This document shows positions 8,500 to 14,302 of a stretch of DNA of 14,302 bases, piece by piece. The position numbers and the translations under genes are program-made. Origin of the DNA: Rubrobacter sp. (lineage in GTDB: Bacteria; Actinomycetota; Rubrobacteria; Rubrobacterales; Rubrobacteraceae); assembly GCA_019247245.1 (NCBI GenBank), contig JAFAPF010000282.1, positions 1 to 14,302 on the forward strand, given 5' to 3'. The notes beneath the pieces are model-generated. The model was given only the letters and a program-made list of their open reading frames with translations, searched no databases and was not told the DNA's origin. Numbering within the stretch: position 1 is the stretch's first letter; each line of letters begins with the position of its first letter.

Positions 8500-9307
8500 G
8501 ACTGTTTCCTCGACAGCATTTTGTAGTAAGGGTTTATCCTGCGGAGGAACTCATCACGGACATAAGAGGCTTCGAACGGAGGCTATTGTCGAAGGTGAGC
8601 GTGCTGTTCGGCTTACAACCGTCTTCGAGAACGTCGCCTTCGGGAAGATCCGCAAGCACCCGAAAGCCGAGGTGAGTAAGCGTATCCACGAATTGCTCGA
8701 GGTTGTCCAGCTCGACTGGTCTGCAACCACTACCCCGCCCAACCCTCGGGCGGTCAACGCCAGCGGATGGCGCTAGCACGCGTGCTCGCCGTCGAGCCCT
8801 CGGTACTGCTCCTCGATGAGCCCTTCGGCGCCCTTGACGCAAAAGTGCACCAGTAGCTCAGGGTCTGGCTACGCCGGCTGCACGAGGAGATCAAGATAAC
8901 CAACATCGTGGCACTCACGATCAGTAAGAAGTCATGGAGGTAGCCGACCACATGGTGCTTATGAACTACGGGAGGATGGAGCAGGTGGGCGATCCGCAGT
9001 CTCTCTAGCGCAACCAGCTAACGAGTTCGTGATGGGCTTTATAGGACCAGTAATTAGGCTCGGGGACACCTTCATCTGCCCGCACGATATCGAAATCTAG
9101 CTTCACGGGGACGGCTCGACCTCCGAAGCCCGCGTGGAGTTCACTCTCAGAAACGGAGAGAAGGTCTGGACCCGGGTAACTCGCCAAGAAGCTAAACACC
9201 TAGGGCTCAAGCGTGGCAAAACCGTCCACGTTCGCATGAATCGCAGTAGGGTCTTTTGTTTAAGCCCTTCCGCAAAATCGGCAGCCACTCTCCTGTCTCT
9301 CCTGTAA
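8500..9307 (+). pseudogene. cysA: Decayed CysA-type sulfate/thiosulfate ABC transporter ATPase
   Basis: Fragments of one ABC ATPase are spread over three frames: YPAEELITDIRGFERR (from about 8532), TVFENVAFG with ELLEVVQLD (from 8618), [20 protein letters not shown] followed by [14 protein letters not shown] (from about 8728), THD then EVADHMVLMNYGRMEQVGDP (from 8913) and ANEFVMGFIGPVIRLGD then PHDIEI (from 9017). The order matches CysA: Q-loop region, signature, Walker B, H-loop, and a C-terminal domain with the GPVxRLGDxxxxPHDIEI pattern. In-frame stops occur at 8854-8856, 8925-8927, 9006-9008 and 9098-9100, and there are four one-base-loss frameshifts. The first 60 or so codons, including Walker A, are missing; the homology starts close to the yihY start on the other strand, suggesting a deletion junction near 8480-8530. 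About 12 residues also seem lost in the C-terminal domain. The sulfate assignment rests on the C-terminal pattern and the adjacent sat/cysC genes. Confidence 0.75.
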
Positions 9308-9398
9308 TATAAACGTATGCCCTTTCCGTTGGTGGTTTGCCAACTGCGAGTGCTCACGCGAATAAGGCCTCGAATCCCAACAAAATTTTCCCAACTGC

Positions 9399-9428
9399 TT
9401 GACAACGAGCCACCCCGCCGTGTAAAGT
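9399..9428 (+). promoter_or_regulatory. Candidate sigma-70-type promoter for the sulfur gene cluster
   Basis: A perfect -35 box TTGACA lies at 9399-9404. Possible -10 boxes are TGTAAA at 9421-9426 (16-base spacer) or TAAAGT at 9423-9428 (18-base spacer), each 4 of 6 to consensus. Transcription would start near 9433-9436, upstream of the short ORF and the sulfatase-like gene. The location between the end of the cysA remnant and the plus-strand cluster fits a promoter. The -10 element is weak, which would suit a regulated promoter. Confidence 0.5.
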
Positions 9429-9435
9429 CGGTAAT

Positions 9436-9454
9436 GTTTACTAAACTAGTAGAC
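9436..9454. promoter_or_regulatory. 19-bp inverted repeat, probable repressor operator
   Basis: GTTTACTA (9436-9443), a 3-base centre AAC, then TAGTAGAC (9447-9454). The arms are reverse complements with one mismatch. It sits immediately downstream of the candidate -10 box and over the predicted transcription start, the classical position for a repressor site. The ACTA-n3-TAGT core resembles sites bound by Rrf2-type regulators (the family of CymR and IscR), which often control sulfur genes. That resemblance is inference from the shape of the motif, and no regulator gene is in the window. Confidence 0.45.
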
Positions 9455-9487
9455 AAAATCGAGAAGTAGTACAAGGTGAAGGCGGCG

Positions 9488-9768
9488 ATGGTTGAGGTGA
9501 TAGATTGGAGGACTCGCATCCCCCACCTAATACAGAAAGACCCAGTCATCGACGTGGACGTGCAAGAGGAACTTTGCTTAGCCCGCGATTCACTTGATTC
9601 ACTTCCCTATCTGGATCAACAGCCCAAGTTTGTGTCGGCCCTCGCCTCCACCTACAACGCCCAGCCGACTAAGAACCAGCTAACGCTTTCCTCACAAAAA
9701 AGGGGCCACCTGACATATACAACGGGGCGATCATCTCGATGTATTTGCTCATTAAGCAAATGAACTAA
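9488..9768 (+). pseudogene. Short unidentified ORF, probably frameshifted near its 3' end
   Basis: The ATG at 9488 has AAGGTGAAGG 5 bases upstream; a GTG at 9476 in the same frame is an alternative start. The frame reads protein-like text (VIDWRTRIPHLIQKDPVID, then EELCLARDSLDSLPYLDQQP and QPTKNQLTLSSQ) and ends at TGA 9761-9763, but the last 20 or so codons look like noise. One base back, the next frame gives PPDIYNGAIISMYLLIKQMN ending at TAA 9766-9768, which looks real. A net one-base loss in the A6G4 run at 9696-9705 would explain this. I do not recognise the family. It is the first ORF behind the candidate promoter and operator and ends 46 bases before the sulfatase-like gene, so it probably belonged to that operon. 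It has no clear membrane segment. It may instead be intact with the shorter C-terminus. Confidence 0.45.
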
Positions 9769-9814
9769 GCGCCCAAATACTGACAGATCCGAACAACGTA
9801 ATATAGAGAGGTAC

Positions 9815-11251
9815 ATGATGACTGATCGTCCCAATGTGATGGTAATCGTGGCAGACACGTTCCGCAGAGACCATTTGGGGGCATACGGGAACCAACGCAT
9901 ACAAACGCCCTACCTAGACGAGTTCGCGCGCTCGTCGGTGGTGTTCGATCACCATGTGGTTTCTTCTTTTCCTACCATGCCAGCACGGGCGGACATCCTC
10001 ACGGGAACGTTTTCGTACACGCACATGGGCTGGGAGCCGCTGCCGAGGCATCTGCTAACCCTGCCGGAGGTTCTATCCAAGGCCGGTTACCTCACCATGG
10101 GCATCGTGGACACGCCGTTCTACATACGCAATGGCTTCGGCTACGATCGTGGCTTCGACGACTTTGTCTGGGTCCGGGGCCAAGGAGATGACACCAGGCC
10201 TCACGAGCGCTCCGACACGCGGGCGACGTGGCGATCCGAGGAGGACCGGATGGCGGCGCGCACCATGACGGAGGCCGAACGATGGCTCGAGCGGCACTAC
10301 GACGAGCGGTTCTTCCTATACGTGGATACCTGGGACCCGCACGAGCCCTGGGATGCGCCCGACTATTACACCGCCAGGTATAGGGAAGGATTCGCCGGAA
10401 AGCAGATCTACCCTTGCTATGGGAAGTGGGACGAAGCCGGCCTTACCAAGGATGATGTAGACCTTGGTCACGCCACCTACTGCGGCGAGGTAAGCATGGT
10501 GGACTTCTGGATCGGGCGTCTGCTGGCGAAGCTGGACGCTCTAGGTCTCCGGGAGAACACGCTGGTCTTCTTCACCTCCGACCACGGCTTCTACTTTGGG
10601 GAGCACGGCTACTTCGGCAAGGCAGAGTGGGTGCACGAGCCGGAGGCCTTGGTCACAGAAGACTCATTGGCGCCTGAGTGGCTGACCGAATCGTGGCTTC
10701 TGACGGTCGAATGGTCGCCGCTGTACCGGGAGCTAACGAACGTACCCCTGATGGTTCGTGGGTCGGGCCTGAAGCCTGGGCGGCGGTCTGCGATGACAAC
10801 CGCTCCCGACCTAGCACCGACCATCATGGAGCTCACGGGGCTCGGGCACCTGCCGACAACGATGACGGGTGAGTCGTTCGTTGACGTTCTCGCGGGAACC
10901 AAAGGAGAACACCGCCCGTTCATCGTAAGCTCCTGGCCACTGTACCTGGCGGAAGGCGAGATCGTCACCGCCATAGACTCGAAGGCGCGCCGGATCGCCA
11001 ACTATATGCCGCTCACAGTCACGACGCACGACCGTTCCCTGATCCTGGGCGGCCCGGCCGATGAGCCGGAACTCTACGATCTCACGAGCGACCCCTGCGA
11101 GCAGAACAACGTGTGGAGAGAGCTAGGCGACGAGGGCGAAGTGCTCTGCGAGCGCACCCTCTCTTTCCTGGAGGGCGTCGGCACCCCCGAGGAGTACCTG
11201 GCTCCCCGCCGCAAGGTGCTCGACGGATGGCGGAGAGTAGTTAGAAGCTGA
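9815..11251 (+). CDS. Sulfatase-family (alkaline phosphatase superfamily) hydrolase with Thr at the nucleophile position
   Basis: A 478-residue protein of the sulfatase fold. The N-terminus NVMVIVADTFRRDHLGAYGN carries the first metal ligand (D14); the active-site motif follows in SFPTMPARADILTG (51-64); DPHEPW (174-179) and SDHGFYFGEHG (255-265, with D256, H257, H264) supply other metal and substrate ligands; ELYDL, the usual late sulfatase motif, is present near the end. The C/S-x-P-x-R motif reads T54-M-P-A-R58, so the Cys or Ser normally converted to formylglycine is Thr. Thr nucleophiles are known in related phosphodiesterases, so sulfate-ester cleavage is not assured. No signal peptide is seen, so it is probably cytoplasmic. 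GAGAGGT precedes two ATGs (9815, 9818); the second has better spacing. A 28-base gap to the sulfotransferase suggests one operon. Confidence 0.85.
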   Translation: MMTDRPNVMVIVADTFRRDHLGAYGNQRIQTPYLDEFARSSVVFDHHVVSSFPTMPARADILTGTFSYTHMGWEPLPRHLLTLPEVLSKAGYLTMGIVDTPFYIRNGFGYDRGFDDFVWVRGQGDDTRPHERSDTRATWRSEEDRMAARTMTEAERWLERHYDERFFLYVDTWDPHEPWDAPDYYTARYREGFAGKQIYPCYGKWDEAGLTKDDVDLGHATYCGEVSMVDFWIGRLLAKLDALGLRENTLVFFTSDHGFYFGEHGYFGKAEWVHEPEALVTEDSLAPEWLTESWLLTVEWSPLYRELTNVPLMVRGSGLKPGRRSAMTTAPDLAPTIMELTGLGHLPTTMTGESFVDVLAGTKGEHRPFIVSSWPLYLAEGEIVTAIDSKARRIANYMPLTVTTHDRSLILGGPADEPELYDLTSDPCEQNNVWRELGDEGEVLCERTLSFLEGVGTPEEYLAPRRKVLDGWRRVVRS

Positions 11252-11279
11252 GGGTCCGGACCGAGAGAGAAAGGCACCC

Positions 11280-12026
11280 ATGAGACAAGACAAACCCATC
11301 GCGCTGTGGGCTGTGCCCAGGTCTATATCGACTGCGTTCGAGAGGGTCTTTGTGGAAAGAGACGATTTCGAGATCTTCCACGAACCGTTCTCAGCCTCCT
11401 ACTACTACAGTGAGGAGCGTCTCAGCGATCGCTACTCTGATGTGGAGCCCAAGGCTGAGTACAACTATAAGAACGTGTTGGCGAGCATCCTCAAGCCCAG
11501 TAAAAAACGTGTGTTCGTCAAAGACATGGCCTACCATGCCAAAGGCATGGTGGGCCCGGAGTTTGTGTCTAACTTCGCAAACACCTTTATCATCCGGGAC
11601 CCGAAGTACGTAATATCGTCGCTCTACCGTATGTGGCCCGATTTCACCTTTGAAGAGACCGGCTTCGAACAGCTTTATCGTCTGTTCCGGTATGCGACCG
11701 AGGCAAATCCGGACGACGTCGTAGTGATCGACGCCATGACCTTTAGCGAAAACCCCGTGGGCATAGTCGCAGCCTACTGCGAGTATCTGAACATACCATT
11801 TCAGTCCGACTCCCTACTATGGGAGCCGGCAGATGTGCAGGAGTGGGAGAGGTGGCACAGATGGCACGACAAGGCTCAACAAAGCACCGGTATCGAGAGA
11901 GCAGAGCGCAAAGATCCGACGCTTCCGAACGAGCTGCAAGAAGCGTACGAGCGCTGCCTGCCCTACTATTACCAGCTAGCCGCCAGAGCCATCCCCGGCA
12001 CGGTGCGAGCAATACCCACAGCCTAG
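11280..12026 (+). CDS. PAPS-dependent sulfotransferase family protein
   Basis: A 248-residue cytoplasmic protein. The N-terminal strand-loop ALWAVPRSISTAFERVF (8-24) matches the 5'-phosphosulfate loop of sulfotransferases (PRSxST form). IIRDPKYVISSLYRM (104-118) matches the 3'-phosphate-binding motif, with R106 and Ser113/114. HEPFSASYYYSE (34-45) and KDMAYHAKG (81-89) are further conserved-looking blocks where catalytic residues are expected. Such enzymes move the sulfuryl group from PAPS to a hydroxyl or amine; the acceptor cannot be read from the sequence. The start ATG has GAGAAAGG 5 bases upstream. It lies between the sulfatase-like gene and sat-cysC, which would supply its PAPS donor; this is the best support for a true sulfotransferase rather than another P-loop transferase of similar shape. 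Confidence 0.8.
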   Translation: MRQDKPIALWAVPRSISTAFERVFVERDDFEIFHEPFSASYYYSEERLSDRYSDVEPKAEYNYKNVLASILKPSKKRVFVKDMAYHAKGMVGPEFVSNFANTFIIRDPKYVISSLYRMWPDFTFEETGFEQLYRLFRYATEANPDDVVVIDAMTFSENPVGIVAAYCEYLNIPFQSDSLLWEPADVQEWERWHRWHDKAQQSTGIERAERKDPTLPNELQEAYERCLPYYYQLAARAIPGTVRAIPTA

Positions 12027-12159
12027 GCAAGGCAGTGCTCTATCGAAGAGGAGAGGTAAGGCCCATCGGTTGAGCCAACTCTGAACAAGTTGGGCGATGA
12101 CAGGGCAGACCAACGGGCAAGTAGTACCGATAGCAAACCGCAACGTTAAGAGGAGACCG

Positions 12160-13341
12160 ATGTTAGCGGAGAGCAACATCATAGCACCACACGGGGGGCA
12201 ACTCGTAGACCGCAGGGTATCGGGCGAAGAGCGTCAAGAGCGCCTGCGGGAAGCCAGAGGGCTTACATGGTTGAGCTTGGATCGCCGGGCCCTATCCGAC
12301 CTGCAAATGATTTCCACCGGGGTCTTCAGCCCTCTCGCGGGCTTCATGGGGCGGGACGACTACGAGAGCGTCGTCGAAGATATGCACCTTGCTAGCGGGC
12401 TTGCCTGGAGCATGCCCGTGACCCTGGCCACCGAAGACGAAGGAGCCAAGTACCTCAAGGAAGGTTCCACGGTAGCTCTGGTAGATAGCAGCGGAGAACC
12501 GGTCGGTACGATGCTGCTCGAGGAGCGCTACCGCTACGACAAGGAGTGTGAAGCGCGCGAGGTCTATCGGACAACCGACAAAGACCACCCCGGCGTGGCG
12601 AACCTTTACCGACAGGGCGACGTGCTGCTCGGTGGCGAGGTGGAGCTCATACAGCCGCCCGACCGCGGTCCCTTTCCTCGGCATTACTACGAGCCGGGAG
12701 AGCTACGAACAATCTTCGCCAAGAAGGACTGGAGGCGAATCGTAGGCTTCCAGACACGCAACCCAGTGCATAGGGCGCACGAACATATCCAGAAGAGCGC
12801 TTTGGAGACCGTGGACGGCCTCCTATTGAACCCGCTGGTTGGGGAGACCAAGTCAGACGATATTCCGGCCGCGATCCGTATGAAGTCGTACGAGCTTATC
12901 CTTGAGCATTACTATCCCAAGGATCGTGCGATGCTCGCGGTTTTCCCGGCGGCGATGCGCTACGCGGGTCCGCGTGAGGCTATCTTCCACGCCATTTGCC
13001 GCAAAAACTATGGTTGCACCCACTTCATCGTCGGGCGAGACCACGCTGGCGTCGGCAGCTACTACGGCACCTACGACGCCCAGCACATATTCGAGGAGTT
13101 CGAGCCCGAAGAGCTGGGCATAACACCGTTGTTCTTCGAGCACGCCTTCTTCTGCCGCGACTGTCAGGGGATGGCGACGACCAAGACCTGCCCCCACGAC
13201 CCCTCTTTACACGTCTTCCTCTCCGGCACAAAAGTACGCGAGATGCTCTCTAAAGGTGAATACCCCCCACCAGAGTTCAGCCGTCCGGAGGTCGTTGAGG
13301 TCCTTATAGAGGGTCTGCAAGCCGACAAAGATGACAAATAA
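12160..13341 (+). CDS. sat: ATP sulfurylase (sulfate adenylyltransferase)
   Basis: With the start at 12160 the protein has 393 residues, the usual size of the monomeric-type bacterial Sat, and begins near the conserved [17 protein letters not shown] lies 4 bases upstream of this ATG. An in-frame ATG at 12097 would add 21 residues but has no good ribosome site. Catalytic motifs are [10 protein letters not shown] (198-207) with the HxxH pair, GRDHAG (292-297) for ATP binding, and SGTKVREML near the C-terminus. Cysteines C332 and C335 with CPH at 344-346 form the small metal-type cluster seen in many members. It adenylates sulfate to APS in the cytoplasm. Cotranscription with the sulfotransferase upstream (133-base gap) and cysC downstream (24-base gap) is likely. 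Confidence 0.95.
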   Translation: MLAESNIIAPHGGQLVDRRVSGEERQERLREARGLTWLSLDRRALSDLQMISTGVFSPLAGFMGRDDYESVVEDMHLASGLAWSMPVTLATEDEGAKYLKEGSTVALVDSSGEPVGTMLLEERYRYDKECEAREVYRTTDKDHPGVANLYRQGDVLLGGEVELIQPPDRGPFPRHYYEPGELRTIFAKKDWRRIVGFQTRNPVHRAHEHIQKSALETVDGLLLNPLVGETKSDDIPAAIRMKSYELILEHYYPKDRAMLAVFPAAMRYAGPREAIFHAICRKNYGCTHFIVGRDHAGVGSYYGTYDAQHIFEEFEPEELGITPLFFEHAFFCRDCQGMATTKTCPHDPSLHVFLSGTKVREMLSKGEYPPPEFSRPEVVEVLIEGLQADKDDK

Positions 13342-13365
13342 CCACGTATGAGGCAAAGGAATAGC

Positions 13366-13953
13366 ATGGAGAACGAAACGAGGTTCGGACGCGGGTTCAC
13401 TTTATGGTTCACTGGGCTCTCAGGATCCGGCAAAACCACTATAAGCGAGATCGTCGAGAAGGAACTGCGTGAGAGAGACCACCGGGTAGAGGTTTTGGAT
13501 GGGGACATCGTTCGGACTAACCTCTCCGAGGGGCTGGGTTTCTCCAGAGAGGACAGAAATATAAACATACTACGGATCGGTTTCGTGGCCCACCTGCTCA
13601 GCCGTAACGGGGTAGCGGTAATCGTCTCGGCCATCTCGCCCTACAAGGAGGTTCGTGACCAAGTACGGCGCAGGATTATAGACTTCGTGGAGGTCTTCGT
13701 GGACTGTCCGCTGGAAGTCTGTGCAAAGCGGGACGTAAAGGGATTCTATGAGAAGGCTTTCGAGGGAGAGATAAAGCAGTTCACCGGCGTCTCGGATCCT
13801 TACGAGCCACCGGCGGCCCCCGATCTCATCCTAAAAACAGACCAGCAGGAGCCGCACGAGAGCGCCCGAAAGGTTCTTGAGAAGCTTGAGTTCTATGGTT
13901 ACGTGAGTCCCCTCCTAGGGATCGAAGAATACACTGGGCTTCCTGAAGGGTAG
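13366..13953 (+). CDS. cysC: Adenylylsulfate (APS) kinase
   Basis: A 195-residue kinase of typical length that phosphorylates APS from ATP sulfurylase to give PAPS. Walker A GLSGSGKTT is at 17-25, DGDIVR at 45-50, and the APS-binding block GFSREDRNINILRIG at 58-72, followed by AISPYKEVRD and DVKGFYEKAF. Thus all recognisable catalytic parts are present. The start at 13366 is chosen because AAAGGA lies 5 bases upstream; an in-frame ATG at 13348 has no usable ribosome site. It follows sat by 24 bases, so the two are surely one unit. No PAPS reductase is visible, so the PAPS made here most simply feeds the sulfotransferase of the same cluster. Confidence 0.95.
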   Translation: MENETRFGRGFTLWFTGLSGSGKTTISEIVEKELRERDHRVEVLDGDIVRTNLSEGLGFSREDRNINILRIGFVAHLLSRNGVAVIVSAISPYKEVRDQVRRRIIDFVEVFVDCPLEVCAKRDVKGFYEKAFEGEIKQFTGVSDPYEPPAAPDLILKTDQQEPHESARKVLEKLEFYGYVSPLLGIEEYTGLPEG

Positions 13954-14180
13954 ATGGTCCTCGGCATCGTCCTCTCCCCTGCAAGCTCCACCGCCCGAGG
14001 AAAATTTACGAAGGAGCCTTCGAGGAGGACGAAGTGGTGTTATGTTTGAACGAGCGACAAAAGCAAGAACCTGATTACTGATCACGATGCTGATTTAGAA
14101 GAGTATCCTGTCAGGCGCGGCGTGCTAAAGAGCGAGCTGGCTAAGCCAACACCATTATAAGCCGCTGTGGACAGTCGTTC
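13954..14180. other. Non-coding or degraded stretch after cysC
   Basis: 227 bases with no convincing gene. A short frame around 13999-14077 reads KIYEGAFEEDEVVLCLNERQ with a purine-rich bias, but it has no start signal and stops quickly. No terminator hairpin followed by T residues is evident after cysC. Confidence 0.4.
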
Positions 14181-14302
14181 TCAATGATGCAACCATGCAT
14201 CGGGGTTGCGGGTAAGTTCTTCGACCGGTGCGGGAAGCGAACCTTCAACGAGGTCAGCTAGCGTCACGGTTTCGAGGACGGCGCGCAGGTTCGCACGGAC
14301 CG
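14181..14302 (-). CDS. C-terminal end of an unidentified protein (5' end outside window)
   Basis: On the minus strand one frame is open from the right edge to TGA at 14181-14183 and gives 39 residues with balanced, protein-like composition: RANLRAVLETVTLADLVEGS, then LPAPVEELTRNPDAWLHH. Both other minus frames have stops within the first 20 codons. It is too short to identify. It converges on the sulfur cluster, so it belongs to a different transcription unit. Confidence 0.45.
   Translation of the reverse strand, partial: VRANLRAVLETVTLADLVEGSLPAPVEELTRNPDAWLHH

Noticed and set aside
8483..8776. 97-codon plus-strand frame as an independent gene
   Set aside because: Its central part ([18 protein letters not shown]) is a piece of the decayed CysA ATPase; both ends are out-of-frame noise.
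9330..9346. GTTGG/CCAAC hairpin after the cysA remnant
   Set aside because: A 5-bp stem with no T run; likely chance.
9696..9705. A6G4 run as a programmed frameshift site in the short ORF
   Set aside because: The phase is wrong for a canonical X-XXY-YYZ heptamer; a base loss in a homopolymer is simpler.
12097..12159. Longer N-terminus for ATP sulfurylase
   Set aside because: The extra 21 residues do not resemble Sat and the upstream ATG lacks a ribosome site, whereas 12160 has a good one.
13999..14077. Short frame KIYEGAFEEDEVV after cysC, as a duplicated cysC fragment
   Set aside because: The resemblance to the CysC FYEKAFE stretch is only a few residues, with no start codon or ribosome site.
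14189..14209. GCAACC/GGTTGC hairpin near the right edge
   Set aside because: It falls inside the end of the probable minus-strand gene, has a 6-bp stem and a 9-base loop, and no T tract.
1..14302. CRISPR arrays, insertion sequences, tRNA or rRNA genes
   Set aside because: No regular spaced repeats, transposase motifs, terminal inverted repeats or recognisable RNA gene sequences were seen by eye.

Overview
The window is bacterial chromosomal DNA of fairly high G+C. The gene content suggests a deep-branching actinobacterium of the Rubrobacter/Thermoleophilia kind: a bd oxidase with CydDC, AMP-forming acetyl-CoA synthetase, an F420-type PPOX protein, and a PAPS-forming cluster. The taxonomic placement is inference from gene style only.

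Left part (1-4882), respiration: the 3' two thirds of cydB (cytochrome bd oxidase subunit II) runs off the left edge. It is followed by a gene for a four-helix membrane protein of unknown role. Facing them on the minus strand is a translationally coupled cydD-cydC pair (ATGA overlap) for the ABC exporter needed to assemble cytochrome bd.

Middle (4883-7012): the space divergent from cydDC carries a strong Shine-Dalgarno sequence and a possible 17-codon leader peptide, then an intact acs gene.

Decayed island (about 7100-9770): an F420-dependent PPOX oxidoreductase, a YihY/BrkB membrane protein (minus strand), a CysA-type sulfate-transporter ATPase and a short unknown ORF are all interrupted. 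I place ten frameshifts here, and all ten are net losses of one base. There are also five in-frame stop codons. Genes on both sides are intact.

Right part (9399-13953), sulfur: a promoter with a perfect TTGACA -35 box overlaps a 19-bp inverted repeat that looks like an operator. Downstream, all on the plus strand, are the short ORF, a sulfatase-like hydrolase, a PAPS-type sulfotransferase, ATP sulfurylase (sat) and APS kinase (cysC). Sat and CysC together make PAPS, the donor the sulfotransferase would use. No APS/PAPS reductase or sulfite reductase is visible, so the cluster looks built to sulfate and perhaps desulfate a metabolite rather than to make cysteine. The sulfatase-like protein has Thr where the formylglycine-forming Cys/Ser should be. 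The right edge holds the C-terminal end of an unidentified minus-strand gene.
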